DNA from: Leptasterias polaris
Lineage: Eukaryota > Echinodermata > Asteroidea > Forcipulatida > Asteriidae
Length of the DNA stretch: 64,000 nt
NCBI GenBank assembly: GCA_037783415.1
Contig: JAZGTN010000011.1
Location: forward strand, 124,001-188,000
Reading direction: 5' to 3'
The notes under the pieces were generated by a model. The model did not search any database and was not told the origin of the DNA. It worked only from the letters and a program-made list of their open reading frames with translations. Every line of letters starts with the position of its first letter. Position 1 is the stretch's first letter. This document shows positions 20,342-31,958 of this stretch, one piece after another. The translations under genes and the position numbers were made by a program.

Positions 20342-21480
20342 AATTTAATAATAATAATACTCGGTTCTTATATAGCCCTTTATCACACGCTCAGTATTTT
20401 TTCCTGCAAGGTATGTGGAGCTACGTTTTTGAAGTACGAGACCTTTTTCCTTTATAGCACCATGTAGTAGTGGTTTATGTAATAGGAGTAGAAAAACCTT
20501 TGTTCTATAGGTGACCAAGTGTCTAGGTTAGAGTTTTATTACCCTTCCACTGTTTATACTTCCCCCTTAAGCTCTTCTAGCACCCCCTTAGTTAATTTCT
20601 TAGGAATCCTTTGTAATAAACAATGAACCCGCTTGCATAATCCTTGGTAGTGTGGTTAGTCACCCCTGTAATTGACTTCAGATAGCAGCCTGGCAGAGCA
20701 AGGGGAACACTCCACACTTATGTGTTCTCCCATCACGATTGCTTTTATATAACTACAACTTCATTTGCCTGTTTCAAGTATTACTGCTATGGACTCTGTT
20801 TTAAAGCCATTTTGATTTTAATTTTGTAACCTTCTTTGGCACTGTGTTTTGTTTTGTTGTTTTTAGTGGTTTCTATAAATTCTTTTCATTGTTCGGGGTT
20901 TAGTACAATAGTGTTTAATAATGGTCTTGGTTTAGAGTTTACTTGGTTTATTGATGTAATTCGATCACTGGTTTTGCTTTTGGTCATCGCCTTATAATCA
21001 ATAAAGTTATTTTTTATTTTTTGCTTGTTGAGAAACCTACATTTTGAGTCCCTGTCCTACTTTTTGCATTTCCTCACATCTTAACCCTATTCGATCCCTA
21101 GATTAGTTGAGTTTTTCTGAAGTGAGTTTCCCCAGTGTTTAGTTTTATTTAGTTTTATTCAAGTGGTCCATTTTTCCGGGTTACATTTACATGGTGCTGT
21201 GGCGCAATATGCTGCCGATCAGACCAGGAATACCTGGGCAAACCCCTTCTCTTTACAAAGAGTGCACTGGGTTCTTTTTTGTGCATTACACAACACACGG
21301 GACCGACAGCTTTATGTCTGATCCGAAGGACGCAGCAATAATAATAAAGTGTCTTGCTTTAAAAGGACACCAAGTGTCACGACCAGGACTCGAACCCACA
21401 CCTGCTGATCAGAAACAACAAAGCTTGAGTCGGGTGTTCTTATCCACAATATGATATGCCACAAGCGCTCAGCCACTTTC
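20342..21480 (-). mobile_element. tRNA-Leu-derived SINE, B tail, split by about 0.7 kb of inserted DNA
   Basis: The 3' end with (ATT)n, CTTATATAGCCC and CTCAGTATTTTTTCCTGC lies at 20342-20467. The SINE resumes at about 21180 (TTACATGGTGCTGTGGCGCAA) and runs to the tRNA-like head GACTCGAACCCACACCTGCT near 21400-21480. The copy at 6001 shows that the two parts are normally contiguous. Confidence 0.65.
20464..21041 (+). mobile_element. LTR-like insertion inside the SINE
   Basis: Starts TGTAGTAG and ends CCTACA, has a TATA-like TTTATATAAC near 20745 and a polyadenylation signal (AATAAAG) near 20999 close to its end. The organisation resembles a solo LTR or a retrocopy. No target duplication was confirmed, and about 140 bp between 21042 and 21180 is unassigned. 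Confidence 0.35.
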
Positions 21481-22103
21481 TGTACGTGTTATTTAATATT
21501 GTGGGGGATCAATGTTCAATCGAAAACAATGCAATTTTTTAAAATCCTAAAACCGAGGAGGGGGTAATTACACTTTCCCAATATTCTCTCCCCTTCCTGT
21601 CTCCCCTCTTACCCACTCTCCATGTTTCTACCTGTATCTTACTTGCTGGGGGGGAAGCAAACGGTTGATTAATCAATCAAACAGGCCAACAATCATGACA
21701 ATGCAAAGTACTCACCAGGGTTCGAACCTGTAACAAGTGTCAGAGAGAACAAATTAGTAAAAGACAAGTATTCATTCTGTCAACCTTTCCGGACAGGTAA
21801 GGATAGAATTTGACCTACATTAAGGGAGATAAAAGTGGCAGTCTGATACATTATTTTATTTGTACAAATTTTACTTTTACATTTTTTAGCACTTCCCAAA
21901 TTAGATTAATATGTTTTTGGTTTTTATCTCATTCTGGATCTGGATCGATGAGATTGAGAGTTTCGTGTTTCATACGTATGCAAGTTTATGTCATCCCCTC
22001 TCTTGTTACAGTTCGTTGTGCACCCCTTATGTGCATAAATATGCAAACATCAGGCCCTATCTGCTGTCACTTGACTCGTGACAGTGTCAGAACACTGGGT
22101 TAC

Positions 22104-22746
22104 ATATGGAGGTCGAAAAAGCAGATGGGACGTTTTGTCACACAGTGACACAAAAGATGACATCTGCTTTTACTGGTTTCCAACAACCCTAAAAAGCCAA
22201 TACGTTCTGGACCATTTCACTTTTCTGTTTTCTTGCTTCCCGGAAAGTGGATCGAACGGTTTTTTAACAGAGGTTTGAAAGTGGACATCTGTTTTACGCA
22301 CCAAACAGTTAAATTTACTCCCCTGTCATATGAATTTAATGCACGACGCCACTGCAAATGCGTGTCACTAGCATGTGTTCCATATTAATAAAGGCACAAA
22401 ACAAATTGTTTGTTTGTCCATTGAGGATCCTCAAAAGGTAGGGTTGGTAGGTCGATTTATTTATTTTATTTTATTTAAAAGCTCCTATTTAAATTTGGGT
22501 ATTGTTTTGGGAATAATAAAATCTTTGATATTAAAGTATTAAGTCCAAACACAAAATATTTACAAGCACCGATGGTTGGTAAACTGCTTTATCATAAAGC
22601 AGTTTACCAACCATCGGTGCTTGTAAATAAAGTTTATGTTCAATATAGTTTCTTCCTGTTTCGACAAAAAGTTTTGAGATTTTTAATGAAAACGTTCGAT
22701 CTGTGTTTTCATAATTTAGAAAGCTGTCCACTTTTCGACCTCCATG
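22104..22746. mobile_element. Possible foldback element with TGGAGGTCGAAAA ends
   Basis: TGGAGGTCGAAAA near 22107 is mirrored by TTTTCGACCTCCA near 22731. It encloses the perfect palindrome at 22557-22629 and other short inverted pairs. No coding capacity. Confidence 0.4.
22557..22629. repeat. Perfect 73-bp palindrome
   Basis: 36-bp arms around a single central C at 22593; left arm starts TATTTACAAGCACCGATGG, right arm ends CTTGTAAATA. No mismatch was found when the arms were read base by base. Confidence 0.95.
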
Positions 22747-23522
22747 GTTACCACCATCCTTATATTTTTATAAGTTATACCACCACTGCAGCATAGGACA
22801 GCAACTATTGACTGTACGAGAGCAAGTCAATTATGCCAGTCGAGATCGAGAGCTTGAGCCCCGTGCCGCGCCCGTTACCAAAAGCGTAGCTAAATGTGTT
22901 TTTCTCGTCAGTTTTGCTGTATAAAGCTTTAGCTTTCTCTTAATAAAACAGAACACACCATTACTAACCTGTAAACGTTTGAGCGAGATGCAACTTTCCA
23001 ATCATGACAAACGATTAAAATAAAGTACAACTTCCACAACCACTACTTCTTGGAAATTTTGGATGCTTTTTTACGACAGTCTTATTTTGCAAATTTCACG
23101 CCAAAAAACACAGGATACATGTATTGAAAATAGCGCCACCATGCGTTGTAATTAATTGATGATGTGACGAAATGTGACGATTTTGGAGCAAGTAGAGGGC
23201 CTACATTAGTTCGCGATCGGGTGGCTGACTGGAGTCGACCAGACAGTCCACTTGAACGTTGCATAGTTGAACCATGGAGTAACTAGCTAAGTCCAACCAT
23301 AGAGCTTGCTCTATGGTTCAACTGGATCATGGAGGTAGCTTCCTACCTACATGACTGGATCAACCTAATATTACTAAAGTACTAGCCCCGGAGCACGTTT
23401 CTCTATTCAATTCAACTTGAACGAAGTTACGTCACTTTGCAATTAGTAATCACACAACAAATTGTTGATTTATTATCACTTCACTACGCCACTTCGGAGC
23501 GGACCAATCATACATAGATAAT

Positions 23523-23974
23523 ATGATTTTGGGTTGAACAAAGAAAAATTGACTGGAGCGGGATTTGAACCATCTACCTCCGGATTAACGTGCCGGCGCT
23601 CTACCAACTGAGGAGCTATCTAGCCCTATGTTGGCGGAAGGTGGTTGGTTCAAATCCCACTCCAGTCAAGTTTTCTTTGTTCAACCCAAAATCATTTAAA
23701 ATTTACCCAGTCAGTTTCTCTTGTGGTTTATTATTCGATATCTGAAAAGTTGCATCCCCTTAAGGTGACCCCCTGACTGCCGCTTCCCAGGTTGTATGGT
23801 ATACTTGGGCGTGATCCCTGGCTACACGGCAGTTTAGCGTTGAATGGCTTCTGACTGGCACCCCCGAACAACTTTGAAAAAATAGGGAGACCACCAACAT
23901 AGGGCTAGATAGCTCAGCTGGTAGAGCGCTGGCACGTTAATCCGGAGGTCGTTGGTTTAAATCCAGCTCCAGTC
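23523..23974. mobile_element. tRNA-like repeats, one inverted and one direct copy
   Basis: A full minus-strand tRNA-like copy (23551-23627) is followed head to head by the 3' part of a plus copy (23641-23667). The arms 23523-23558 and 23661-23696 are inverted. A spacer like that of the 13.7-15.5 kb array leads to a full plus copy at 23903-23974. Anticodon triplet at these copies is GTT. Confidence 0.8.
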
Positions 23975-24080
23975 AATTTTTCTTTGTTCACAACCCAAAA
24001 TCATTTAAAATTTACCTAGTCAGTTTCCCTTGTGTTTTATTAGTTGATATCATGGAAGGCTTATTGCTGCACCAGCCAGC

Positions 24081-24335
24081 CAGGGCCAAATTTCATAGCT
24101 CTGCTTACCGTAAGTAAAGAATCGGCGCTTACGGAAGCAGGGAATTCCGCGCTTACGTCAAGCGAATTTCACGGGTAAGCAGGGAATTTTGCTTGTGCGC
24201 TTGCGTAGTCCACGTTACTAGGCATACGCTTACTATACAGCTAGCGCAGATCTTTGGCGCTTGCTTGGTAAGCGGAGAATGGTGATCGCAAGCGCAGAAT
24301 TTGGCGGTAAAACAGAGCCATGAAATTGGGCCCTG
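24081..24335. mobile_element. MITE with CAGGGCC termini
   Basis: Left CAGGGCCAAATTTCATAGC and right GCCATGAAATTGGGCCCTG are inverted repeats about 30 bp long; the interior is rich in GCTTACG/CGTAAGC. CAGGG-type ends suggest hAT. The 8-bp flanks do not match. Confidence 0.6.
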
Positions 24336-24534
24336 GTCTTTATCCTTGGACCAGTCTATGATAAGGTCACCATTGAGCTTCCGAGTACCATGAGCCATCA
24401 GCTATAGAGCAAGTTCGGGTGTTACCTTTAGTCAATTTGACATTTAAATCATACATGCGTGGTCTGTGTTTCACTCGAACGCGTTTAGTCGATTGATTCG
24501 GCAAAATTATGACAACCAATATGGAGAAGACGTA

Positions 24535-24815
24535 CGGAGCCCCTAAAGGGATAGGTAAACAAATGTGAAAAGGTAAAACAAAAATCCAAATTATTTCGTT
24601 CCCTTGAAATGTTATTTCGTTCCCTCGAATTAATATTTCGTACCACGAAATAACTTATTTCGTTCCCTCGAAATGTTATTTCGTTCCCCCGATAACATTT
24701 CGTGGGAACGAAATAACATTTCGTGGGAACGAAATAACATTTCGAGGGAACGAAATAATTTCAGTTTTTTTTTTACCTTTTCATTTTGTTTTTACCTGTC
24801 CCTTTAGGGGCTCCG
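24535..24815. mobile_element. 281-bp palindromic MITE built of ATTTCGTTCCC modules, TA flanks
   Basis: CGGAGCCCCTAAAGGGA at the left is mirrored at the right, with TA on both sides (24533-24534, 24816-24817). The whole interior is palindromic, with modules of ACGAAATAACATTTCG and TTATTTCGTTCCCTCGAAA repeated in both orientations. Confidence 0.8.
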
Positions 24816-25243
24816 TAAAGACGGATATCGAAGGGAAAAAAATGTAGTGTTCCAAAAACGCCATCTTTTCAAAGTGACGTAACTTCGCCTAGTTGACTAG
24901 AAAAACAGTGCTCCGGAGCTAGGTTGATCCAGTTGGATCAGCTGGTTCAACAATGCAGCGTTCGAGTGACATCTAGATCGACAATGGTTAATAAGTTTAG
25001 GCGACTCTATAATAAATAGTCAGCCAACCGAACTTGCTCATATTGCACAATGTGCTAACGTTTGGGGGCGTGTTTTGGTGGGGAGGTGAAAACAAAGTCT
25101 GACTCCTTTTTTCAAAAAGAAGGCAGGTATTATTTTATCAACCCGCCTGAAGCTGATTTTATTTTCATGTTCATTTTATAGCGTCAATCTTCTGTAGAGA
25201 AATGTGGCCGCGGTGGCTCTATGTTTTGACACCAATGTGCTTG

Positions 25244-25390
25244 ATTTCACAAAGCACTACACATTCATAAAAATGGGTTGTCAATATTGCCATAATAGTA
25301 ATTTGTACTTTGATGTCACACTTTGCTTTTAATATCAGTTAAAATTAAAGATGGATTCTGACTTCTAAGATCAATCTTAGCTTTGAGGAA
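25244..25390 (+). mobile_element. Small TTTCACAAAGCACT MITE
   Basis: Begins GATTTCACAAAGCACTACAC and ends near GATCAATCTTAGCTTTGAGG; same family as 8725-8876 and 36264-36409. Confidence 0.45.
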
Positions 25391-26741
25391 TCGAACCCTG
25401 TTCTGACAACCAACCCCTCGTAATCTTTCCACGCGGTTGGAGTCAGTGGCGTAACCACTCACGGATATTTTCCTTGGGTTGGGGAAGGGGAAAAAGTAGG
25501 GGCAATAAAGGAGGGTTAGAATTAGGAAAAATAATACATTAAGGATGTGTAACCGTCTCAATCTGAGTAAAGGTAGTACGCCCTACTGTGAAATTCGAGT
25601 AAATGTCATTTGAAGATCGTTCACGTAACAAACATGTACCAATACACAACAATGAAGCACATTTTTAAATCCTCGACAAGACAGACACAAGCCACTTTGT
25701 TTTCTCGTTAATTGATTATTTCACAGGTTGTTATAGGCCTATTGTATAGTGTATTTGTTGGAAACCAGACGACATGGGTAAAAAATCTAACTGTTTCATT
25801 GTCCCTTTTTGTGGCCAGCTCGTCATAGGAATTGGGTTCAATTGTCGTGGCTCATCGGTTGGGTGACAACAAACAGAATCCATGACCGGTCAAAAACGTC
25901 TCGCTGCTAGGTGACGTCATTATACCTTGTTTGTGGTATCCATGTAACTATGAACCATAGGCTTTATTCCTACAATAGCGGCAGAAAATAAAAGCTACAT
26001 CAAAATACAATGATCGGTTGCGTGCACATAACAGTTGTTTTCATTTGTTTGATTCTTTTGTTGGTGTGGTTAACGTTGCTAAAAGAAGGGTGGAAATTTG
26101 ACATTTTCTTTGTCTATGTAAGCCTACTTCATGCACTTTTAATTGGTTTTTTTACGTGAAATATTGTCAGCCATTCCGTGTGAGGGGCCCTATACCCCCC
26201 TTTTCCCCCACTTCCTCCCAACTAAACAACTGTATACGGTATCATGATGTGAAGAAGAAGAAAAACATACTCATCTTGTGAATTCGAGGAGAAATGTTGA
26301 CATATTTTGTGTTTTTAACAAGTTTCTAAGAAACCTTTACACGAAAAATTATTATCGAACCGTTTGTTACACTGCGGCAAAGGTCTGCTGAAGAATATAC
26401 GAATAAACAGCCACCGTGTTGGTCTAATTATTATTCATGAAGGGAAAATACCATAATTTTTCCAGATGAGTGTAAAGCTTTCTCTGTTGTGTTCTCTATT
26501 GTTAAAAAAGTGTCCCAATAGAGAACCAACAAACAAAAGACTCGCGAATTGGTTTTGATATTAATTTCGGTATCCAGACGTCGAGTTGTGACAATCAACT
26601 TATACTGTAGGTTTTACAGTTGTTCGAGCTTTATATTTTCGGACTGGAGTTTGTTCTAGCCTCGGAGCTTTCGTTGTTGGTTTCTTTCCTTCGTTCATTA
26701 CCGTTTTTTGAGAGCTGATTTGTCGTCGCTGATTAGAAGCC

Positions 26742-26765
26742 ATGGCCGACACACAATGGGCGCAG
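26742..26765 (+). CDS. Possible first coding exon (MADTQWAQ), gene unidentified
   Basis: ATGGCCGACACACAATGGGCGCAG is followed by GTAGGT, a good donor in phase 0. AGCC before the ATG is a favourable initiation context. The first exon of the intact gene at 37751 also leaves in phase 0, so this could be the lost start of the duplicated copy ending at 36252. The peptide itself matches nothing I know. Confidence 0.3.
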
Positions 26766-29700
26766 GTAGGTGCAGATATAGATAGAAATTGTTATAAATG
26801 AGGTTTGTTGACAGAAATTTTTATTTTTTTTATTTTTTCCCTCTGTAATTCTGACGGCAAAGCAATTCCCAGGAGGAAGATGCTCAAGAATTTGGTTTGC
26901 ATTCTTCAAATTATGCCCTGCATGACCCAAACAACCACCCCGGGAAACACCAATATTTCCACACTGAATTCACTACAATAAACAAATTAATACGAACTTG
27001 TTGGCCCGATTTTTGTCCGAATTGACCAGAAAGTTCCAAGTTTTCATTTAAGCAAGAAATTTCCGGCCGAATGATGGTTTGGAAAAAAAAGCGTTATGTT
27101 TGACAATAACTCATGAACTAAGCATGCTAGAGAGGTGCAATTTGTACCCGACTCTGCGCTACATACCCCTGCATCCGAAAATCATCAGACTTTTAGAGCA
27201 ATTTATTGCGCCATCTTCAGACCGAACATGACCAACAAGTAGGGATATATAAAAACGATTTCTATACACAGAGCTGTCAAAGAGACAGTTACAAAGTAAA
27301 GGTGTATTTGCACACGTTTTATACCATTGGGAAGCCCCATCTGGGCTGTCTCTTCGTCCTGGTTTTGTTTTTGCGACGAATTTGTAGGCGAAGCGAGAGG
27401 CCTGGAGTAGGGTTACTACCACCACCAAATGAACTATAGAGGGCTGCGTATTAACACCAGGTATTGCACGAACAAAGAAAAGAAAAAACCCACCGTTGAC
27501 TAGTTTGGCAGTGTCTTAGTCGAGACCCGATAATGCGAGGGGAAGACAGAGACTGAGACCCGAACTTGGTCCGAAAACAAAACTGGGGGGGGGGGGGGGG
27601 TGGGGGAAGCCGGCCGTCTCCCCGACCGAGACCGGTCTCCACACCTACAACACTGATTAGCGGTAGTTAATTAAAAAACAAAGAATGATTTATTGTCGGG
27701 ATCCCGAAATTAACTAATGTAAATCAGTCATGCACAAACAAAATTAATTTGCATGTTATACGTACTTGTCCGTGGCATAGTGCTGCACACCGCACCGACA
27801 TTGCTGGGACGCTGGCACAAGGTTTTGTACACTTACAAAAACTATCAAAAACCGTTGTCTTTATAACTTTTTATAAGTGAATTTAGGTGTCTTGATCAAC
27901 GGTTTACACAATTTCCCATACAGGACAGCATGGCATAACGACGTAGAACATTGACCATAAATATTTGCAACTCAAAAACCTAAAATGAATCCTGAAAACA
28001 GCGCCGACGATAGGGAGTTTGAAATGTGATAGACATGAAAACTGCATGGTCTGGTTTAAAATGCGTCACATCAGCAAAGCTTTTTTCATCAGAATTTCGG
28101 TATTCACTTTCTGTTTAGTTGTAAATATTTAACAATTATAATTATTTCATATCATTATTTCCTGTCAGAAAAATTGTGTAAATCGTTAAAAATTACGCTT
28201 AAATTTGCATAAAAAGTAAAAATACTTTTTACATTTTAAATGTTGTGTTTGTGTGTACTTTTAAAACCTTGCGCTGCCATCGCCATAGCAACGGCGGCAC
28301 AACCCGCTGCGCGTACGGGCTAAAAACGATCGGTCTATATTTCCGTTTTGAAACAGCATCAAAGATCCTAATTCGTTTGCCCAGAGAACAAAATTATGAA
28401 AAGAAAGAAGAACAAAAACTAAATTATTTCGGCGAAAATCGGCCCATGTAACTTAAAAATCCTGTGACTGAGTCCGTAAAGTGATTCGTGTTACGAACTG
28501 GTAGGCCTTCGTGTTTGTACGTAAATTGTATTCTTAAAGGCAAAGATTTTGGAACCGTTCGATTAATTTAATTATATATAAATGCAGATAATTACAATAA
28601 AACTAACCTGTGAAAATTTCATTTCAAAAGTTGGTCGCGTTTTTGAAATATTGCCGAAAAACCTCGAGTGGATATGTCTTCGCATGAAGAATAATCCGTA
28701 ATTGGAATACAACATGAGTAGGCCTATGTTTCGTGCAGAAACGTCTCTCAGATAAAAAAAAATATATGTGCAAAATCAACAGCTGCAGTGCTTTCTACCA
28801 AGTGAGATTTTATAGTCATCAACTTTTGGAGTAATTACCAAAGATAAACACTGCCTTTAAAGGGAAGGTATACGTTTGTCACTCTTAAAATTAATGGCAA
28901 TAAAAACTTACTTGGTTAGAAGCCTACAGAGCAGCTTTCGATAGTATAAAGTATTTCGAGAATCATTTCAGTCCGAAGTAATGTGGTTATAGAAAAAGAT
29001 ATCAGGTTTTATGCCCCAAAATTTGAATCTGAGATACGTTTCTGTCAGAAACGTTTCTCAGATTGTGTATTCCATAATATAGGGATTATTCTTCGTGCGT
29101 AGACATATTATTCGCTCCGGATTTTCGGCGATATCTCAAAAACACGACCACTTTTTGAAGTGAAATTTTCACAGGTTGGTTTTATTGTATATATCTACAT
29201 ATAAAGGATTAAGAAAATCGAAAAGTTTCAAAAATACAAAGGTATTCTTTGCATTTAAGTACGATTTACAAGTACGTTTTGCAGTAAAACTCATATTAAT
29301 GTTGGGTGTCTCCTGGACCGTACAACACCCAGCACACCCCCGCGGAACACCCATCAAACTTCCACTTCCTGCCCGCCAAACAAGCCCGCTTGCCATAGCA
29401 ACAGGTCCACTGTCACAAATTCCTTTCAGTTTTCAAACATGTATGCATCTTTTGTCTACTTAGCCAGCGCAAACACCACTTGCTTTACTTTGGTTGAGGC
29501 TAAGCCAATCACGCGTAGGCAAATTGCATAATCCTACCACATAAAAATAGGCGCAGCCTGCATGACGTGGACGTCACAATACTTATAGTTATACAAGTTT
29601 TTGTTTGTTAGATAGCCATGGTCATTGTTGTTAACCCAAATTTCAAGAATCTCGGGAATGTGCTAATGTGTTTTATTGTGAGTGAGGGAATGTGAATGTG

Positions 29701-31729
29701 ATTGCGGATGAAATCAGTAGAAACTCAGAGAGAACTCAAATTGATCTTCTGAGAGAAGGAAGAGGTTTTTAGAGAGAGAATTGAGGCCCGATGTGATTGT
29801 GTGATGACGCAGACCAGCAGCAACTAGGCTATCTTCGGGTACAAGTAACCCATGGTTTTGTAGATTTGGCAAACCTCAGTGCCAAATATTAGCCCCGCTA
29901 ATTTCCACCAGTGAGTCCATTGTTGACTCGCCGTTTGCCACACTCAGCCTCCAGAGAGGAAGTTCATCTCCAGTTAATGGCCGTAAGTTTACTATTAATG
30001 TTATCATTAATATTTAGAGTAAATAAGTGTTTATCGAAGATTCTGTTTTCTGTAAATAGTTGAGGTATCTAGAAGTGTGGAAATTAAAGTAATCGCCATG
30101 TACCTTATTATTTAACTCTATATTTACCAAAGATTTGATTGATGTTTCGAGCAAACCGATTCAACGTGATGATTCTCGTAAAAGTTAAATTATGTGTACA
30201 TGTATATTGCATAGTTTTGGTTATTATTTTATATGTTCAGATGGCCGTAGAGACCGGGTAATCGTCCGTGGGACGAACCCGCTGATGTACACCGGGAGTA
30301 CCGGGTGCGTACGTGAGAGAGAGAGAGAGAGAGCCTGTGTGGCAACCCTAATGGTGGGACAGAGCAGTCTGGGAAACAACCCTTTTTTACCTGACTTAAA
30401 GTTTGATGAAGCAAGAAGGCTGTAGATAATAGTGGATGCTGAGACCTCCAAATTGCAGAAGAAGGTCAAAGTAGTTAATTTTACTTTAAATGTATTAGCA
30501 ATCTTTTAATTGCGAACTAAACTGAATTTGAGATAGACGAATAATTGAATTGAAGTTGATGGAATGAAATACTTCAAATGTACTTTCAGAGAGAGAACAT
30601 ATACAAAGGTTGGATTGAACACAATAATTTTATGAGGAATAAATGATTGGAGTGGATACAAGCTATAATAATAAAGTAGTCAATTGTGATCCACTCCCAG
30701 TGATTGATTTATAGGAAAGTTGAAGTTGGCAAACACCAAACTATAACCTGTACCATTCAAAGACTTGTAAATAATTCTGTAATTAGTTGTTGTAAATAAA
30801 TTGAAGTTTATTGTTCATTTTGAAATTCAACTTTGTCTCCTTTGCAAAATAATTTTATTCATTTGGAATCTTAGTCACCACTTTGCTATAACAGCCGCAA
30901 ATAAAAAAGAAAGTGGTGACATCCACGTGGGTAAAGCTTACGACGCATGCGTCTGTTGCTTTGTGTGCGTATAATGCTTTGGCGCACGCTCATTGATATT
31001 AAGGGGGCGGAGCTTAATGCGTCATTTGCATTCAGGAAGTAAAGTTTGAGTAAAATATTATAAACAAGATTGCGTTGAAAAAATGTCCATAAGGGGATAA
31101 AGAAGCAGCCTTGATGGTAGCTAAAAAAATAAACATAGGCCCTAAATTAGAATAAACAGCTACTTGAGGGAATTTTTGTATGTGTTTCTTTGCATGTTAG
31201 GCCTATTATTATTAATGGCAATTTTGTTATTTTTACACTTCTGAATTTTGAGTTATTTTTCATCAAAACATAAGGCCCCAACTGCAAGGTTTTGAAAAAC
31301 TAGTTACACTTCTGCCGTTGACGGCGTGCGTAAAAAATGACAACACTTTGACGTTTTTGGGGGGAGCTTGCTTTGGTATACATGCATGTTGCAACATAGC
31401 AGCCATACAAAACGGAGCTCCCACAACGACGTAAATACATGAGTGATGATGTAACGGAGCTTTTCGCGATAAGGGTATTCAAAATGATTTATTTTTTTCA
31501 ATTAAAATTTGTTTACCCTCATGTGAACTCAATTTCCTTCTATGATTGAAAACATTTTAAATGAATTTCAGCATAGGATCACTTGTTGCCGTTTTCGTTC
31601 AAGCTGGTCTTTATAAATGAAGGTGGCAGACAAATAAATCTTTATCTGCAAAAATGTTAGCCAAATGTGTGGGTGCGTAGTGAGAGAACTGATAGAAATA
31701 AGTTCAACCTTTCTAGAAACTTAACTGTT
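26766..31729. other. No supported gene; scattered low-complexity DNA and one MITE
   Basis: Contains a G17 run (27584-27600), a (GA)n run (about 30314-30333) and a MITE at 28861-29262. At 29.6-30.9 kb there is a stretch with polyadenylation-like signals that could be an old LTR but shows no clear ends. I see no protein-coding exon. Confidence 0.5.
28861..29262. mobile_element. MITE with AAGGTATACGTTTG end, copy 1
   Basis: Starts AAAGGGAAGGTATACGTTTG, contains CTGTCAGAAACG, and ends near AAAGGTATTCTTTGCATTTAA. Nearly the same series of blocks is found at 48136-48478. Confidence 0.65.
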
Positions 31730-31958
31730 GATTCCCTGCAATTATGTCGACGGGTCGATTCTCAGGGAGCTCGAGAACCGTTTAAACTTTAACCCGACAT
31801 CTGGGTCACTCTGTACTCGTCAATCTAGAAAAACAGCACTCCTATATTGCGATCACTATGGCTCACAACAGCCTCAGGAAGGGCATGGAAGCTGCTGGCA
31901 AAGACATTACCCGAACTACTCGTACCTTATGACAGCAAATACACGACCCTCATTGCAG
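31730..31958 (+). pseudogene. Broken copy of exon 3 of the GRAM-like gene
   Basis: Reads RELENRLNFNPTSGSL, then after a shift NLEK and HNSLRKGMEAAGK, then after another shift PYDSKYTTLIAG. These align with EQLAAFNFTRASWSV, NLEAKYEG, HGGLRNVIATAGN and NDEKYRKLLGG of exon 3 at 46122-46338. The donor G|GTGCAA keeps the same phase 1, but the acceptor AG is lost and at least two frameshifts are present. Confidence 0.7.

Larger units (their letters stand above)
18704..26741. other. Region between FANCM and the next plus-strand exon: repeats only
   Basis: No coding exon with family resemblance was found. It holds the FANCM promoter (not resolved), SINEs (18952-19241, 20342-21480), hairpins (19529-19693, 22557-22629) and MITEs (24081-24335, 24535-24815, 25244-25390). 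It also holds a pair of tRNA-like repeats (23523-23974). Other stretches show nothing recognisable. Confidence 0.6.

Noticed and set aside
26860..27010. Possible second exon (EEDAQEFGLHSSNYALHDPN) after MADTQWAQ
   Set aside because: The acceptor TTCCCAG is good, but the frame runs into a stop without a donor and matches no family; too weak to list.
29640..30930. Possible LTR or old retroelement
   Set aside because: Polyadenylation-like signals are present, but no paired ends, primer site or coding domain could be shown.
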